From Vitellaria paradoxa (Eukaryota > Streptophyta > Magnoliopsida > Ericales > Sapotaceae), in assembly GCA_019916065.1 (NCBI GenBank), contig CM034236.1, positions 52,170,690 through 52,234,689 on the forward strand: 64,000 nucleotides of DNA, in the 5' to 3' direction. The position numbers and the translations under genes were made by a program. Of this stretch, positions 36,651-48,959 are shown one piece after another (within the stretch, counting starts at the first letter, position 1; each line of letters starts with the position of its first letter). Below the pieces are notes generated by a model. It searched no databases. It was not told where the DNA came from and saw only the letters and a list, made by a program, of their open reading frames with translations.

Positions 36651-37505
36651 GGAAGAACAGCTTTAGCGCACAAACGTTCCGAAACGGTGTCACTGATTGA
36701 TTATAATAAAGTATTCCCCAATTATTGTTGCCCTAATTTAAATGCTTCTGAGTATGACAGGCAGGATCCCGTTAGATCAACTAAATCCCCTCCCCTCTCC
36801 TCTCTGAATGATAATGGTCTTAATATGAATCTGTTCCTTGTCCTTATTAAGATCATCAGACTCTTGTCGTGTTCTCTTTGAATTTTTTTTTTATTTTTTA
36901 TTTTTCAACAATGTTGCCAGCTGAGCACCAACATATATATATATATATATATTTTTTTTTTTGAATATTTTTCTTCTCCAAGTCATCTGGTATTTTTTTT
37001 TTTCAAATAAGAAAAACAATTGTTATAAGCCTAGAAGAACCTCCTTACTATTATGCGACCCACCCAGTAAGCTTCGATTGTCAAAATTATTATTGATATT
37101 TCTTATTTCAAAAAAATTAAATATGAATATTTCGCCCCTTCTAATAAAAATTTACTGTACCTAAGATTTTTTTTAATTAGATTTAAAGTTACTGTTAATT
37201 CAATTCCTTAGGATAGATAGTTGTAACTCTCGAAAAGAAAATCTGACAAAATGTTTTCTTACGAAAAATTATTCAAATTTCATATACTTGTGCGTTAGAT
37301 ATAGATATTATAAAGATTTTAATAATTTTTTTTTTGAATCGAGAGTGTCCGCAAGAGTATCCGAGCCAATTTGTACATACCTTGACTAATCCCTGAATCT
37401 TGAAGTTGACAATCAGGTTCTGAAGTTAACGATCAAATAAACACCCTAGTAACTCTGCGGAAGGTCAAACAAGTAATCACCGGAGAGCAAACTTAAGATC
37501 TTACC
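36651..37505. other. Intergenic, no gene
   Basis: AT-rich, with a (TA)n run near 36932-36951. The short frames here show no conserved features. Confidence 0.45.
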
Positions 37506-38371
37506 AATGGGAATGGGACAGATCAGAGGCGGATATAGTATTATCCAAATCCAAACTTCAAATCATCCGCCTACCTCCAAATTTGCTCCGAACTCCAAAC
37601 AGATATTTTTTTGGACTTCTATCCCTGCTCCAAATAAAGAACAGATATATTCACGGATATCCAAAACTCCAAACCATTTGTTCACCTTCGAATCTGCCCT
37701 TAAGTTGTATGTAATCTATTACTACCAAATAATTCATCTTCGAAATCAAAATAATACATAATAACATATTTTGTAAATAATGTAATACATTTCAATAATC
37801 GAGAGTCCCAAATGATAGACATTATAAAATTTTAAATTTACCTCTTTTAAGTTTTCTTGATTTTTGCGTATGAAAGAAATAAATTACACTTTTAAAACTT
37901 TAATTTGCACAAAAGTATGAAAAAAATTAAATTTATAATATTTTTCCCAAACACACCCTAATTAATACAAATTGATGACAATTTTTGTTTTAAATTTATT
38001 TATCAATATTCATTTTAATGATAATAATAGTGAAGTTCAATAAGTCTAGAGTATTATGAATATGAATATTATTTGTCATGGTATAGCGACGATGTTGTCA
38101 TCGTGGTTTCAAATGATTTGGAGTTATTCAAATATTTTTCAAGACAGATCGGGACAAATCAGGGCAGATTAGGGTAGATTCGGATTAGATATCGGATTCG
38201 GGGTAGATTGGGACGGAGGCAATGCCATCCCCATATCCGATCCAATATCCAAATTTTTTTAAAAAATTAAATCCAAATCCGATCCAATCTCCAAAAAAAA
38301 ATCTAAATTTCACATCTATTCAGATCAAATAACGGATCAAATTCGAACGGATCGGCCGAGATGCCCATCCC
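37506..38371. mobile_element. hAT-like non-autonomous element
   Basis: The right end on the minus strand is GGGATGGGCATCTCGG; the left end is aatgggaatgggacagatc. Eight-base flanks atcttacc (37498-37505) and tacttacc (38372-38379) match at 6 of 8 positions, as expected of an aged hAT duplication. Subterminal regions are full of short 'ggatat / gatcggat' repeats, seen in both arms. No transposase. Confidence 0.6.
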
Positions 38372-39432
38372 TACTTACCATTTGAGTTAACTCTCAAGAT
38401 TTTTAATTAATTTTAAAACGTATTAATTTTATATGACTTTATTTAGTGGTATTATTGTCCTTTTATCCTACATTTTATTTCCATTCTATTTAAGATGGTT
38501 TATATAAATTTGTGAATTTAATTATCCAAGGTAAATTGACAATTAAAAAGAAAAAATCAAAAGCAAAATGATCATATGTTACAAAAAAAACTTTCTTAAT
38601 ATTTTTAGTTTCAGAGAATTTTTGTTGTACACATGTATGATCGTAACTACGAGAGGGCCTTTAATGAAAAGGAATAATGTGAAGTGAAAGAATCTAATGA
38701 AATAGCACATTTATCATTTTTCATAGATATTTATTTTGTATTTCTTTTGGAATAACTCCTTGGTATCTAATTACTCTCTTCCCAGTCATTATTGTGGCAG
38801 TAAATGGAAAAAATACTCAAAAACTAAATAAAAACTAAAACTTTATAAAAATGATATCACAATTTGTATTAGACTGTTAAAACTTTTTTGTTCCCCCCAG
38901 ATAAAATAACTAACATGCAAATCTCTTGGATCATATTTACTTACGTGTTCTGCTACTTTATCCCCACATAAATAGGACAGAGGAAATTTTATTATTATTA
39001 TTATTTTATTTTATTTTTTATTTTTACTGTTTTGGGTATCCAGAAATTTAAGGATGCCCGTCGACCAAAACCAGTAGGCAACAAATAATATTTATTTGTA
39101 TCCAATGAGAAATTATCTAATAAGACGGCACGGTATTGCACGTGTTTGAATTATACGGAAGACCATTTCTTGATACCATTTTGTCGGATTACGTTTTTAG
39201 ATATACCCAAATAAGATGATCTTATCTCCTCCCGTTAATCCTCCCTTCTAAAATCACCTCTCAATATTATCTTAAAAAAACACCCGTTAAGAAGCCTCTC
39301 TATTATTAGAGAAAGAAGGGAGCTTCCAAAATTGCAGATCTCTCTGAATATATATATATATATGTGTGTGTGTGTGTAAGTATATACGTGACCATTGTTG
39401 GGCCCCTATCTTCTTCTCTCTTAGGATCGTCA
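38372..39432. other. Upstream region of the NIP aquaporin gene
   Basis: AT-rich. A (TA)n run at 39348-39362 lies about 75 bp before the ATG, where a TATA box may be, followed by (TG)n. No other gene. Confidence 0.4.
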
Positions 39433-39916
39433 ATGGCAACAAAGATTAACAGAGTGGAAGAAGAGATCACAAGAATGGAAGAAGGTTTAGGCACTCCCGC
39501 CAACGTCCTAGATTCCAAGAACAAATTCAATTTCTGCACTTCAACCTCAGTTGTCACCACAACCCAAAAGGTCGATGATAAAACCATACATACATATTTG
39601 TTTAGCACAATTAAATGTATCTGCATGGTTATATATATATATATATGTGAACAAATTGGGTACCTGTTTTCAGGTGATTGCAGAGGTAATCGGAACATAT
39701 TTTGTAATCTTCGCGGGCTGCGGATCGGTTGTGGTCAATAAGACACAGGATGGCATCGTTACGTTTCCAGGCATTTGTGTGACGTGGGGTTTAATAGTCA
39801 TGGTGATGATCTACACCGTTGGTCATATATCTGGGGCTCATTTCAATCCTGCAGTCACCATCACACTCTCTATTTTCAAGAGGTTTCCATATTGGCAGGT
39901 TTGTTCTTGGATCAAT

Positions 39917-39963
<47 letters not shown>

Positions 39964-41774
39964 AGCGTTGATGTTGATATTATTAAAAATACTAGGTTTA
40001 CAACATTTTTTTATAATAACCAAAATGACACCGTTTTAAACCACTCTATCACGTCACCTTAGATTCTTACACCCTCTCTCACACTTTTTTTTTACACTAT
40101 ACTGTACTTTGGTTGTTGTAAAATAATGTTAGAAAAAAAGTATTATAAACGTAGCATTGCTTGATATTATTAGCAACCAAACCTAATGGAGAAAATCTTA
40201 GTTAAATTGTTAATTATTTAATAAGATTAATTTTACTTTATTAGGGGGCTTTAAGATCTTTGATTATATAAGGTATATTACTACGAATAATAATTTTTTT
40301 TTCCATTTTTGTATATTAATTAATTGTAGGTACCACTGTACATAGTGGCCCAATTAATGGGTTCCATTCTTGCCAGTGGGACTCTGGCTCTAATGATCGA
40401 TATAGGTCCGAAAGCATACTTTGGAACGGTACCATCGGGATCTAATGGCCAGTCTTTAGCTGCAGAAATTGTAATCACCTTCCTTCTCTTGTTCGTCGTC
40501 TCTGCTGTTGGTACTGATGATAGAGCGGTATGTTGTTTTAGCACATTTCAATATTTTTGCACCGAGGCTCCTCGATTGTTTATATTTTTTGATCGATATT
40601 TTCACTTTTTTTAATCTTTAACAAATAATTTTTTTTTTGGAAATATAAAGTGAATATGTTTTTTAAAATATTATATATATTAATCTTTTTTCCTTAGTGT
40701 TTGCATCCTTTAGGGATGCTTAAATATGTGCCCTCCTTAAAGCCAAAATTTCCTTCTCAACCTCTATTTAAGAGGTATTTAGAGTAATAAAAAAATAAAA
40801 TAATTTGAAATAATTTATGAATTCGTAATTTATACAGTGAAATAAAAAATGAATAATTTTTAAAATTTTTTTAAATTTTTCAACGTTTTACATCGCGCTG
40901 AACAGCCATTGGTTACTCTTCTTTAATTATATTATATGATTATGTTCAGTTACTCTTTCTTTTTTCTTTAAATATGCACAAAATTTACATCATTTGTAAG
41001 CATGGTTAATACATATATATATATATATATATATTCATTAACGCGTTTCATGTATAATATGATAATGACATTTTATTTTCCGTAAGGCTGAAATTCTCTC
41101 TCTGTCTCTCTCGCTCTCACACACACACATATAAATAGTATTTCCATGCTCTTTTATTTATTATTTCAATATTGTTGCTTTATTTCCTTGTTTGCGTTTT
41201 GTCTTCATTACAGAATAAAGACTTGGGAGGCATTGCTATTGGAATGACAATAATGCTAAATGTCTTTGTTGCCGGGTATGTTGGCACTTGTTCAGATAAT
41301 TAATATGAATTTTGTAGTGTTAATTACGAGGTTATTTTATTTTTATTTCATTTCAAATATTGCAAATTTCTTATACTTTTGAAGGATAAAAAGCAACTGT
41401 TCTTGAAATAGCGGAACAAAATAAATCTTCTTGTGATGGATGATACAAACTAGAAAAATACTTTTCAAAATTCTTTTTTTTTTTCTAGGAAAAAATTGAA
41501 AATAAAAAATTCCTTCTTTTTATTTTTTATTTAAAAATAGAAATGGATGCATGAATGCAGGCCAATTTCCGGAGCATCAATGAACCCAGCAAGGAGCATT
41601 GGACCTGCTGTCGTCAAACACGTATTTAAAGGGCTGTGGGTGTATGTGGTTGGCCCAATAGTTGGAGCCATCGCTGGAGCATTTGCTTATAACTTATTGA
41701 GGTTTACAGACAAACCGCTTCATCAATTGACAAAGGGCTCATCAGTCCTCCGAAGCCCATCATCAAAATCTTAG
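39433..41774 (+). CDS. NIP1-like: NOD26-like aquaporin, NIP subgroup I (five exons)
   Basis: Exons are 39433-39570, 39674-39898, 40330-40527, 41214-41275 and 41561-41774 (GT..AG); 278 residues, normal for the family. The first NPA box is in [10 protein letters not shown] (Asn104) and the second in [10 protein letters not shown] (Asn216). The aromatic/arginine filter reads Trp84 (H2), Val204 (H5), Ala213 (LE1) and Arg219 (LE2): the W-V-A-R signature of NIP group I (NOD26, Arabidopsis NIP1). Six membrane helices can be followed, starting at [16 protein letters not shown]. The C-tail has Ser residues after a basic patch ([10 protein letters not shown]), where NOD26 is phosphorylated by calcium-dependent kinase. 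Group I members carry water weakly, plus glycerol, arsenite/antimonite, peroxide or lactic acid. The specific substrate here is an inference only. Intact; the five-exon layout matches plant NIPs. Confidence 0.95.
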
Positions 41775-42631
41775 ATGTCTTTGGTTTGTTTCAGCTGATT
41801 AATTGGATCAGAAAATTTAATGCTATATTTGGAGCATAGATTCGTGGAAGGAAAAAAAAAAAAAAAGAAAGAAAAAAATAAAATTTATAATTTGATTGCA
41901 ATTTTTGTATACTGAACCCAATACAAATCAAATTTTGTTAATAAATATTATTTCAATTAAAAAAATGAAATAAAATTAACATTTTTACTTCATTTTGTAT
42001 TCTAGCTATTTTCCTTTGCTTTTTCTCTTCTCCTCTACAAATATATGTTCCAAATATGACCTAAATGATTATTATTTCTTTCATTAGGGTCAAAAATAAA
42101 TAATGTTTGTAATCATCTCGTTGAATTTTGTGATGTTCTTTTATTTCATTATTTTATTTTTTTCATTTTATCATAATCTTTAATTAAATGATTCCGTTTT
42201 CAGGGATGATATTCTCAATTTTGTGATATATATATATATATATATATCGATCATTCACTTCATAGACCGGCAGCGCTGGCTACATGCCAACGAGAAGCTA
42301 CATATAATATATATATATATATATATATTGGTGGCATTAATTTGGAAGTTGCTAGTGTTGATTTGATAAAAAAATAAAAAATGAGTAATTCGAAGGCTCA
42401 TATTTGTGAGGAAAAACTTGGAAGGCTCCACAGAAATGCGTAATTCCATCCTACAAACTGATCAAATTTTTTTTTGGATATATATTCAATTCAAATTCCA
42501 TTGAGGAAAATACAAGAATCAAATAATAATCTCTGCCTGCAGACATGCTGTCAATTTTTCAATACAAATTCTTTTAATCCCCATTGCTGATTCTTTCCTT
42601 AGCTTAGGAAATCAATCAAAGCTGATTAATC
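41775..42631. other. 3' region of the NIP gene, intergenic
   Basis: An A-rich tract lies at 41850-41880. Two (TA)n runs (42225-42247, 42306-42329) flank a 60-bp GC-richer stretch. No gene. Confidence 0.5.
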
Positions 42632-43703
42632 CTAGCTCATCCCCTCCCCCCAAATAACTGAACTCAAAGTGACAAATGATAGGAAAATCAAGCCCGAATT
42701 AATCCAGGAGATGGATTGAACGAGTCGGGTTGCTGACGAAAAGTCTGGTGGAGGGGGAGGCTGCTTGTAGTAAAATCGAAAATAAGGTAATATGGGGTCT
42801 GGAGGAGGAGGTGCATTGCCAATATACCATGGTGGAGATAGGGACGGATTGAGAATTTTCGGTAAGGAGGAGTACCGGGCATCTAAGAGGGGATAACAAG
42901 TTATTTTGAGATTAAGAGCAGGAGAGAAACAATATTACTTTTAGGGATAGATAAAATTATTATTGAATATTAAACCGTTGATTATGTTTTTTTTTAATTT
43001 AATGATTTAATTAGTTATTTTAACAGTATCTGAGATTTAATAGGATGTCTCTCATTAATAAAAAAAATATATATAATTATTATTAAGTTTTTATTATTTA
43101 TAGAATCGATTATATTATATATTATATTTTTTAATATTATACACAAAAATATTGAATATGTAATAGAACAATATATTTTATTTCACAAAAATACTTGGGT
43201 TTAATTTTTATAAACTCTTTTTATGTCGAAAAAAAATTTGAATTTATCTTAATTTTTAAATAAGACCAATATAACATAACTTTAAATTAATTTATTTTTT
43301 TCAATTAAAGATAAAATACTAAAAGTATTTTTGTAATTTAATATCCAAAATTCAGGAGGCCACTTGCCTCTCTTGCCCTAACGTGACTCTGCCGGTGGAG
43401 GGTAATATGGTAAGTAAACACTTGGCGGTGAATAGCACCCAGCGGGTGGTTGTTCCCTGAGCCCATTGGCGGTGGTCATGGTTCTGATGGAAATGGTGGA
43501 TAATTTGAAGTGGCGGTGGTGCGGGCAGCAGTGGGAGGTGGGGGAAGACAAGAATATGGGCAAACATCAAGTGGGGGTGGCAAAGCGTATGATGTTTAAT
43601 CCGGAAGTATTGCAATATCTTGCTTTGAACTTAGAGGAAAATTCAATGCCACGACGATCAATAAAAGAGCAGGAGAGAGAGTTTGGGTGAGAGTTCTTGC
43701 CAT
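42632..43703 (-). pseudogene. Broken proline-rich cell-wall protein gene
   Basis: On the minus strand it starts with a clear signal peptide from the ATG at 43703 (MARTLTQTLSPALLLIVVAL), then stops after about 37 codons. Continuing in shifted frames gives CPYSCLPPPPT, QPPAGCYSPPSVYLPYYPPP, then about 470 bp of AT-rich DNA (42895-43365). The family C-terminus follows: PPPWYIGNAPPPPDPILPYF, FYYKQPPPPP and a hydrophobic tail ending at the stop 42632-42634. The Cys-Pro-x-x-Cys start, proline runs, 'DPILPYF..YYK' block and hydrophobic tail match small plant hydroxyproline-rich proteins. At least two frameshifts plus the insertion mean it is dead. The intact relative at 47408 is on the same strand. 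Confidence 0.8.
42895..43365. other. AT-rich insertion inside the proline-rich pseudogene
   Basis: Strongly AT-rich DNA that separates the middle and C-terminal coding parts of the pseudogene. No terminal repeats are obvious. It could be a decayed transposon or other filler; an original intron is less likely, since related genes are, to my knowledge, mostly intronless. Confidence 0.5.
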
Positions 43704-44965
43704 TGTTTGAGAAATGGCCTCATGGAGTGAGAAGAGTAAGAGAGAGAACTAAACAAAATAAAAGAAGAGGATGATGGCATGGGGCTCTTGTAGTGCAACG
43801 TATTTGGAAGCTGCAAGCTTTTGTGACGATGCATTCGAATATTTGAGTTACTTTTGGAAACTTTGGTAGCAAGGTCCATGTGACCACCTAATGCTTAAGC
43901 ATCAAATTGGGGTGTAAAATAGCCACTTCAACTTTTTCATGGAGTTTCTACATAATTGAAACGGTCGAGAACTAAAGGGGGGATGGCGTCTGGGTTGGGA
44001 ACACCAATATTAAATATTAATACTAACTGGGGCGGATTTATAATTTTTTTTAATTAATAAAATAAAAACATAATTTTAATAACTGAAGTAAAAAAGTGAA
44101 AAATTACTTACATATATAACATTCAGATAAATAAAAACAAAAACAATAGAATGTAATATTTTTTTAAATTAGTAAAAATAATTAGTTACTCGCCCCTACT
44201 AAATTTCTCATTGAGCTATGTGGGTAGCATGATCGTTTAATCTAACAAAAATGAAAAACCCAAAATTGCTATGTAACGTTATTGCGTAATCGCAATGATT
44301 AATTTTTTAAAACTATGGTAGCTAGGTGGCTTATTATACCAATATCACAATAGATATATGCGATGGTAGATTATATAAATCTAATCATCGAAGCTCAAAT
44401 AAGTTAAATAGCTATTTATAAGATACATGGGTTTTTGGTGTATATTCAGAATTTGCATGTTACCAAATTTGATAATTAATTAAATCTATGGATAAAGAAG
44501 TCTTTAGGCATTTTAAGCTTACAGTGGTAAAATCGTAAATACGTAACTTACGGTTGATTGAAATCTTTAGGTTCATTTAGGTTTGATTGAAAACAACCTA
44601 ATGGTCAATTCACATCGCTTTGCGATGGCTTACGCTGGAATTTGGGCTTTCGGTACTGTTTGAACTTCCAAATGACCAAATTTACTATTTTAGAAAAGTT
44701 TTTGGGCCTTACTTACTTGGACCAAATGAATCTGTTTCAAGTTGGAGTTTTGAGAAAAATCTCGTAATTTTCTATATTTTTTAAATTTATTTTATTTCAA
44801 ATTTTTCATTTTTAGTAATTTTTGTTAATTAATGAGTTTTATGGGTTTTTAGGCCCGACCCTTTAACTTGTAAGCCTGAGTTTTGAATTATTGAATAAAA
44901 ACTTAAGTGTCTTTTAAAATTTTTGTTCATATAAACTTCCCTTACACGCTTTTCTGCATCATATA
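43704..44965. other. Intergenic, no gene
   Basis: Upstream of the pseudogene, then AT-rich DNA with no coding frame. Confidence 0.45.
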
Positions 44966-45133
44966 GGGCCTGTTTGGTGTGCTAACATTTGCTGAAAATC
45001 TCCAAAAATCTCTATAAATCTCTATTAACTTTATATCACATCAATTTTTTCTCTCACTGCACGCATTACGAACTCTTCCCAAACTACAATTTATCTCAAT
45101 TTATCTCATTTTTTCTTACTCCAAACAACCCCT
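44966..45133 (-). mobile_element. MITE, about 170 bp
   Basis: Ends gggcctgtttggtgtgc and actccaaacaacccc are inverted. Inner blocks aatctctataaatctct, tgcacgcattacgaactctt and tttatctcattttttcttac match the copies at 8620, 27568 and 29853. Confidence 0.7.
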
Positions 45134-45351
45134 ATGTACTAAACATTTGAGATGCATGCATGTTAGTCATGGACGGGACCGAATATGCCACCACACTTTT
45201 TCACCCTTTGGTTGTCTCCTTTTAAATGCTTTAAAGCTGACCCATAACGTTTGTATTTATAAATTTAAAATTAACAAATTTGGTATTAATTATTTAATAA
45301 ATTATTCAAATATTACTTTATTATTTTAAGTAAAAAACTTATAAATTTGAG

Positions 45352-45526
45352 TAGTTTAATGTAATAAATTGTGATAGATTTCATAAATTTGAAATAATCA
45401 CACAAAAAAAATATTATTTAAATTTTTTTTTGTAAAAGTGTAGTTTAATATAATAAATTGTGATAGATTTTATGAATTTGAAATAATCACAAAAAAAATA
45501 TTATTTAAATTTTTTTGTAAAAGTGA
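45352..45526. repeat. Two tandem copies of about 87 bp
   Basis: Copy 1 (45352-45440) and copy 2 (45441-45526) share taataaattgtgatagattt, tgaaataatcaca, aatattatttaaattttttt and gtaaaagtg. They differ by few bases, so this is a fairly young duplication. Confidence 0.85.
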
Positions 45527-47407
45527 CGTTAATTTTTTACAAAATAGTAGGGTCTACTGCTTTGAGTAGTAATTAATAAAAAATTTCATGTATTATTACA
45601 TAAATTAACTTTCTCACTTATATTTTAATACAATTTAATGTTAAATTGATTTATTTGAAAGTTTTAAATATCTAAACAATGTCAAATGTAGTGGGATTAT
45701 CTCCTGAAATTTACAATAAGACAAGAAATGAAAAGGGAAAGGTTGATATTGCAATCGATGTTAGATCGATGATCCCAAGTTGCATATTATTAAATTAAAA
45801 TTTAATGTTGAAATATATTTATATTTTTTTAAATTAAAAAATAAATATATTTAAACTGTTAAATTTTATTTCAACTCACTCAAGTTCGAAGTAATCGATG
45901 GTCCCCAAATTGGTTTGTGAAGGGGGAGAGAGCTTCATTTAAATCAACAATCTGTCACACTGAGTACCACTCATCACTGACAGCTACAATATTATTGTAC
46001 AACAAATCGTTGCTGAAGACATAAATGAACAGAAAGACAATCGAAGTGCACATTGTCGTCAGGACGGTAACAAGTTGGGCAGTAATTAGTTTGAACATTC
46101 GAGAACATGCCTTCAATAGACCTTCTTGTATCCATTTTGTAATAATCTTTGGGCTAATAAGAGTATGTTATGTATTTAATTTTATATTTTACATATAATT
46201 TAAGTTATATTGATAATGGTAATGCTCAAGAGATTTTAAGAGGGTTGAAATGATAGTTGTAGGTTCAGTATTTAAAAGATTTTTGAAATAGTTGGGATAG
46301 TAGTTAGATAATTATTTTGCAGAGTTTGTATATATTTATATTAATAAAAAATAAGAGGAATAAGTTAAAAATGGATCTTATGATCTAAAGTTCTGATTTA
46401 TCTTGATTTGAATAAGGGAGGTCTTCAAATGAATTTCATTTATGTTTTTTAATATTTTTATTTAAATTTATTACTTTTCCATCTTTTGTTGTTGGTCAAA
46501 AAGTGGGCACATAATGCTCCTAATTAAGAGTACTCCCATGCTTGTAATGTAAGTCTGACATGATTCCACTCGCTGGGAAGAATTCAAGTACAAATTAAAT
46601 TGATCGCAGTCGAAGCTGAGGCAACAAGAGCTGGATACAAAAGTTTTAATGGCTTCGTGTTCCAAATTCCATAGCGTCAGATTTGGGTGGTCAATTTGTT
46701 CGTAGATATTATTAAAGATTGATCAATATCAAGCTTTATCAAGGCCATTTCAACTTTAGGGGTCACTTAGGTCAGGTGACTATTGCAAGTGAAAAAGGAA
46801 ATTGTTAATGACATAATTAACCTTTTTTTTTATTTTTAATAATTTAGGTATCCAAATAAGTTTGCGTGTACTTTAATTAATTTTTAATGTTCTTTAATTA
46901 ACGATTGAATTGAATAAATTTTCGTTAATGATTTTAAGGAAATTCAAACAAATTATCAACAAAAAAAAACAAATTTAAAAAATTGAATTAACTGTCATAA
47001 TTTATAATTAACCCTTTTTAACGTAGGAGTCCTTTAAAAACAACTCTCATTGTGTATTGTTAATTTATCTTAGCATCGAAATTGCGATTCGATCCGAACC
47101 TTAAATCTATTTACTGAGTCCTCCAAGCTAATGGTCTCCTCCACCGCAGCACCTCCTTAATTTACCCAATTGAGAACCAACCTCCAGAAACAAAACTGTA
47201 CTCAAACTAATTGCATACACGAAATTAGTTTGTATGAATAATTATGTCTTATTAAAACAAAAGCAAAAGATTTATCTAATTTTTATTAGCCAGAATGATG
47301 TTTCTAAAGAACGTGCGCGCTTTGCTTTCTTTTTTACCTTGAAACATGACAATCATTAAAATATTTATTTTTAGAAAAATGATTACATCATAAAAATTTT
47401 TCACTGT
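45527..47407. other. Intergenic, no gene
   Basis: AT-rich. The minus-strand frame at 46471-46665 has no recognisable features. Nothing else supported. Confidence 0.45.
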
Positions 47408-47878
47408 TTAAATTACGTTAACTAACCAAAGCACCAACCCTTGTAACAAACCAGAACCGGCTAAAACCAGAAAACTCACTGCATTCCGTCCTGCGCGGGA
47501 GTAGATAATCAAGCCATATGGATCAGCTGGATACAAATTCGACTGCGGACCCGTAAAGTAAATGAACCTCGGTGGAGGCGGACCACTAAAGTAAGTGAAC
47601 CTTGGTGGCGGCGGCGCTAGTGGAGTGCAGTACTGAGATGGTAAATTTGGAGGTGGAGGTGATGGCGGCGGTGGCGGCGGCGGCGGCGGTGGAGGGAGCT
47701 GCTGGTTGCATGGATTAACGCAAGGGCAGGACATGCACTTCACATCCGGATTGGGTGCCTCTTGTACTAATGTTTCATCTAGCTTCCTTGGAAAAGTGGC
47801 ATTCACGGGAAATAAAACAAGCAACAGAAGAAGTATTTGATTGCCCAATTGATGATAAGTTGATGATGATGACCACAT
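47408..47878 (-). CDS. Small proline-rich (extensin-like) secreted protein
   Basis: 156 residues, single exon, ATG at 47878. Residues 14-27 (QILLLLLVLFPVNA) form the signal peptide core. A Cys cluster follows (KCMSCPCVNPC, 47-57), then 11 prolines plus SPPPP (62-77), a fifth Cys pair partner (Cys84), and a duplicated motif PPPPRF(T/I)YF(S/T)GP (89-111). The last 25 residues (NAVSFLVLAGSGLLQGLVLW and following) are hydrophobic after a small-residue stretch, as in GPI-anchor signals. Polyproline after SPPPP is a typical hydroxyproline/arabinose target in cell-wall proteins. It belongs to the small plant hydroxyproline-rich family with a CxxCxC..NPC start. The likely place is the cell surface or wall; the exact function is unknown. 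Neighbour: a dead relative lies 3.7 kb downstream on the same strand. Confidence 0.82.
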   Translation of the reverse strand: MWSSSSTYHQLGNQILLLLLVLFPVNATFPRKLDETLVQEAPNPDVKCMSCPCVNPCNQQLPPPPPPPPPPPSPPPPNLPSQYCTPLAPPPPRFTYFSGPPPPRFIYFTGPQSNLYPADPYGLIIYSRAGRNAVSFLVLAGSGLLQGLVLWLVNVI

Positions 47879-48958
47879 TTTCGTGTTGGAGCGGCTATTA
47901 ATTGGTTAGTTGTTCTTTCCTATGGATAGTGAAGAAAAAGGGTTTAGAGAGAGAGTTTGGGGGGGGGGTGTTGATATGAAGAGATAAATTTTTTTGACAA
48001 CTTGGAAGTTAGCGATGATCAGTTACGGACTCTTTTGGCTTACTATGATGAGGTGGCGGTAATGTGTGGTGAGTGTAGAGAGAATTGGTGTGCGCAATTG
48101 ATGAGCCTCTTTTTATGGTGATCTATTTAATTAAGGGGGTCATGAAAGCGAATTGCATGTGGATGTTGTAAATATATAGGACCCAATTCCTTCAAGTTCA
48201 ACCTTTTAATTCCTTCCTTCTTGCAGAAGAGTTGCATTATATATATATATATATATAGAACCACATATATGCAAGCATATTTAGACCTGGTACAGCTAGG
48301 TTGGTACCTTTCATCAGTATTAATTTGCGCCACAGTGATGATTCCAGTCACACCTTAATAATGAAAAGCTTATAATTTAAAGTTAAAAGCAATAAATTAG
48401 AGAGAATAACCATTTCTCCGACAAGTTTTCTGTTTTTTATTTAATAATAATAGCTCATAAGTGAATGCTCCTGGGTTTGAATTCAGTTTCAGCTACCTTA
48501 ATCATACAAAGGTCTAGAAAGTTACGTGCGCACACCAATCCACTTGACCATATATGCAGAAGGTATAATCAGTCAATTTCTAATGTTTTTTTTGAAGGGA
48601 AATAAAACTAATTAATATATATATATATATATAAGTATGAAAGCAACAATCTTTTTTTTTTTTTTTTTTTTTTTTGTAGAAGATATAAAATAAAATAATA
48701 ATTTTTATACCACATGACAAAGGGATCGGAGAGGGGGAATCATATACCCTAGCAAGCAAGCAAAAGATTGTGAAAGGTAAAAGCTTTATCGATCCCCTGC
48801 TCTTTTGATCGGCAACCTTCTTTTTTGCGGAAAGGAATTTTTCCCTGTTGAAGCCGAAACGGCAATGGAGCATTGCTATTACAGTATTACCCAAACTAAA
48901 TGTCTCAGCCAACCGAAAACTAAATAGAAATGAGTAAAAATGATCTCACTGATCTGCC
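47879..48958. other. Upstream region of the proline-rich gene, intergenic
   Basis: (TA)n at 48238-48257 and 48616-48632, and a T-run at 48651-48676. No gene; the frame at 48580-48912 is built on repeats. Confidence 0.45.
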
Positions 48959-48959
48959 G

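Noticed and set aside
43352..43879. Overlapping short minus-strand frames taken singly as genes
   Set aside because: They are pieces, partly in wrong frames, of one broken proline-rich gene.
47634..47700. GGC/GGT-rich run on the plus strand read as a glycine-rich protein
   Set aside because: It is the reverse complement of the polyproline run of the minus-strand gene.
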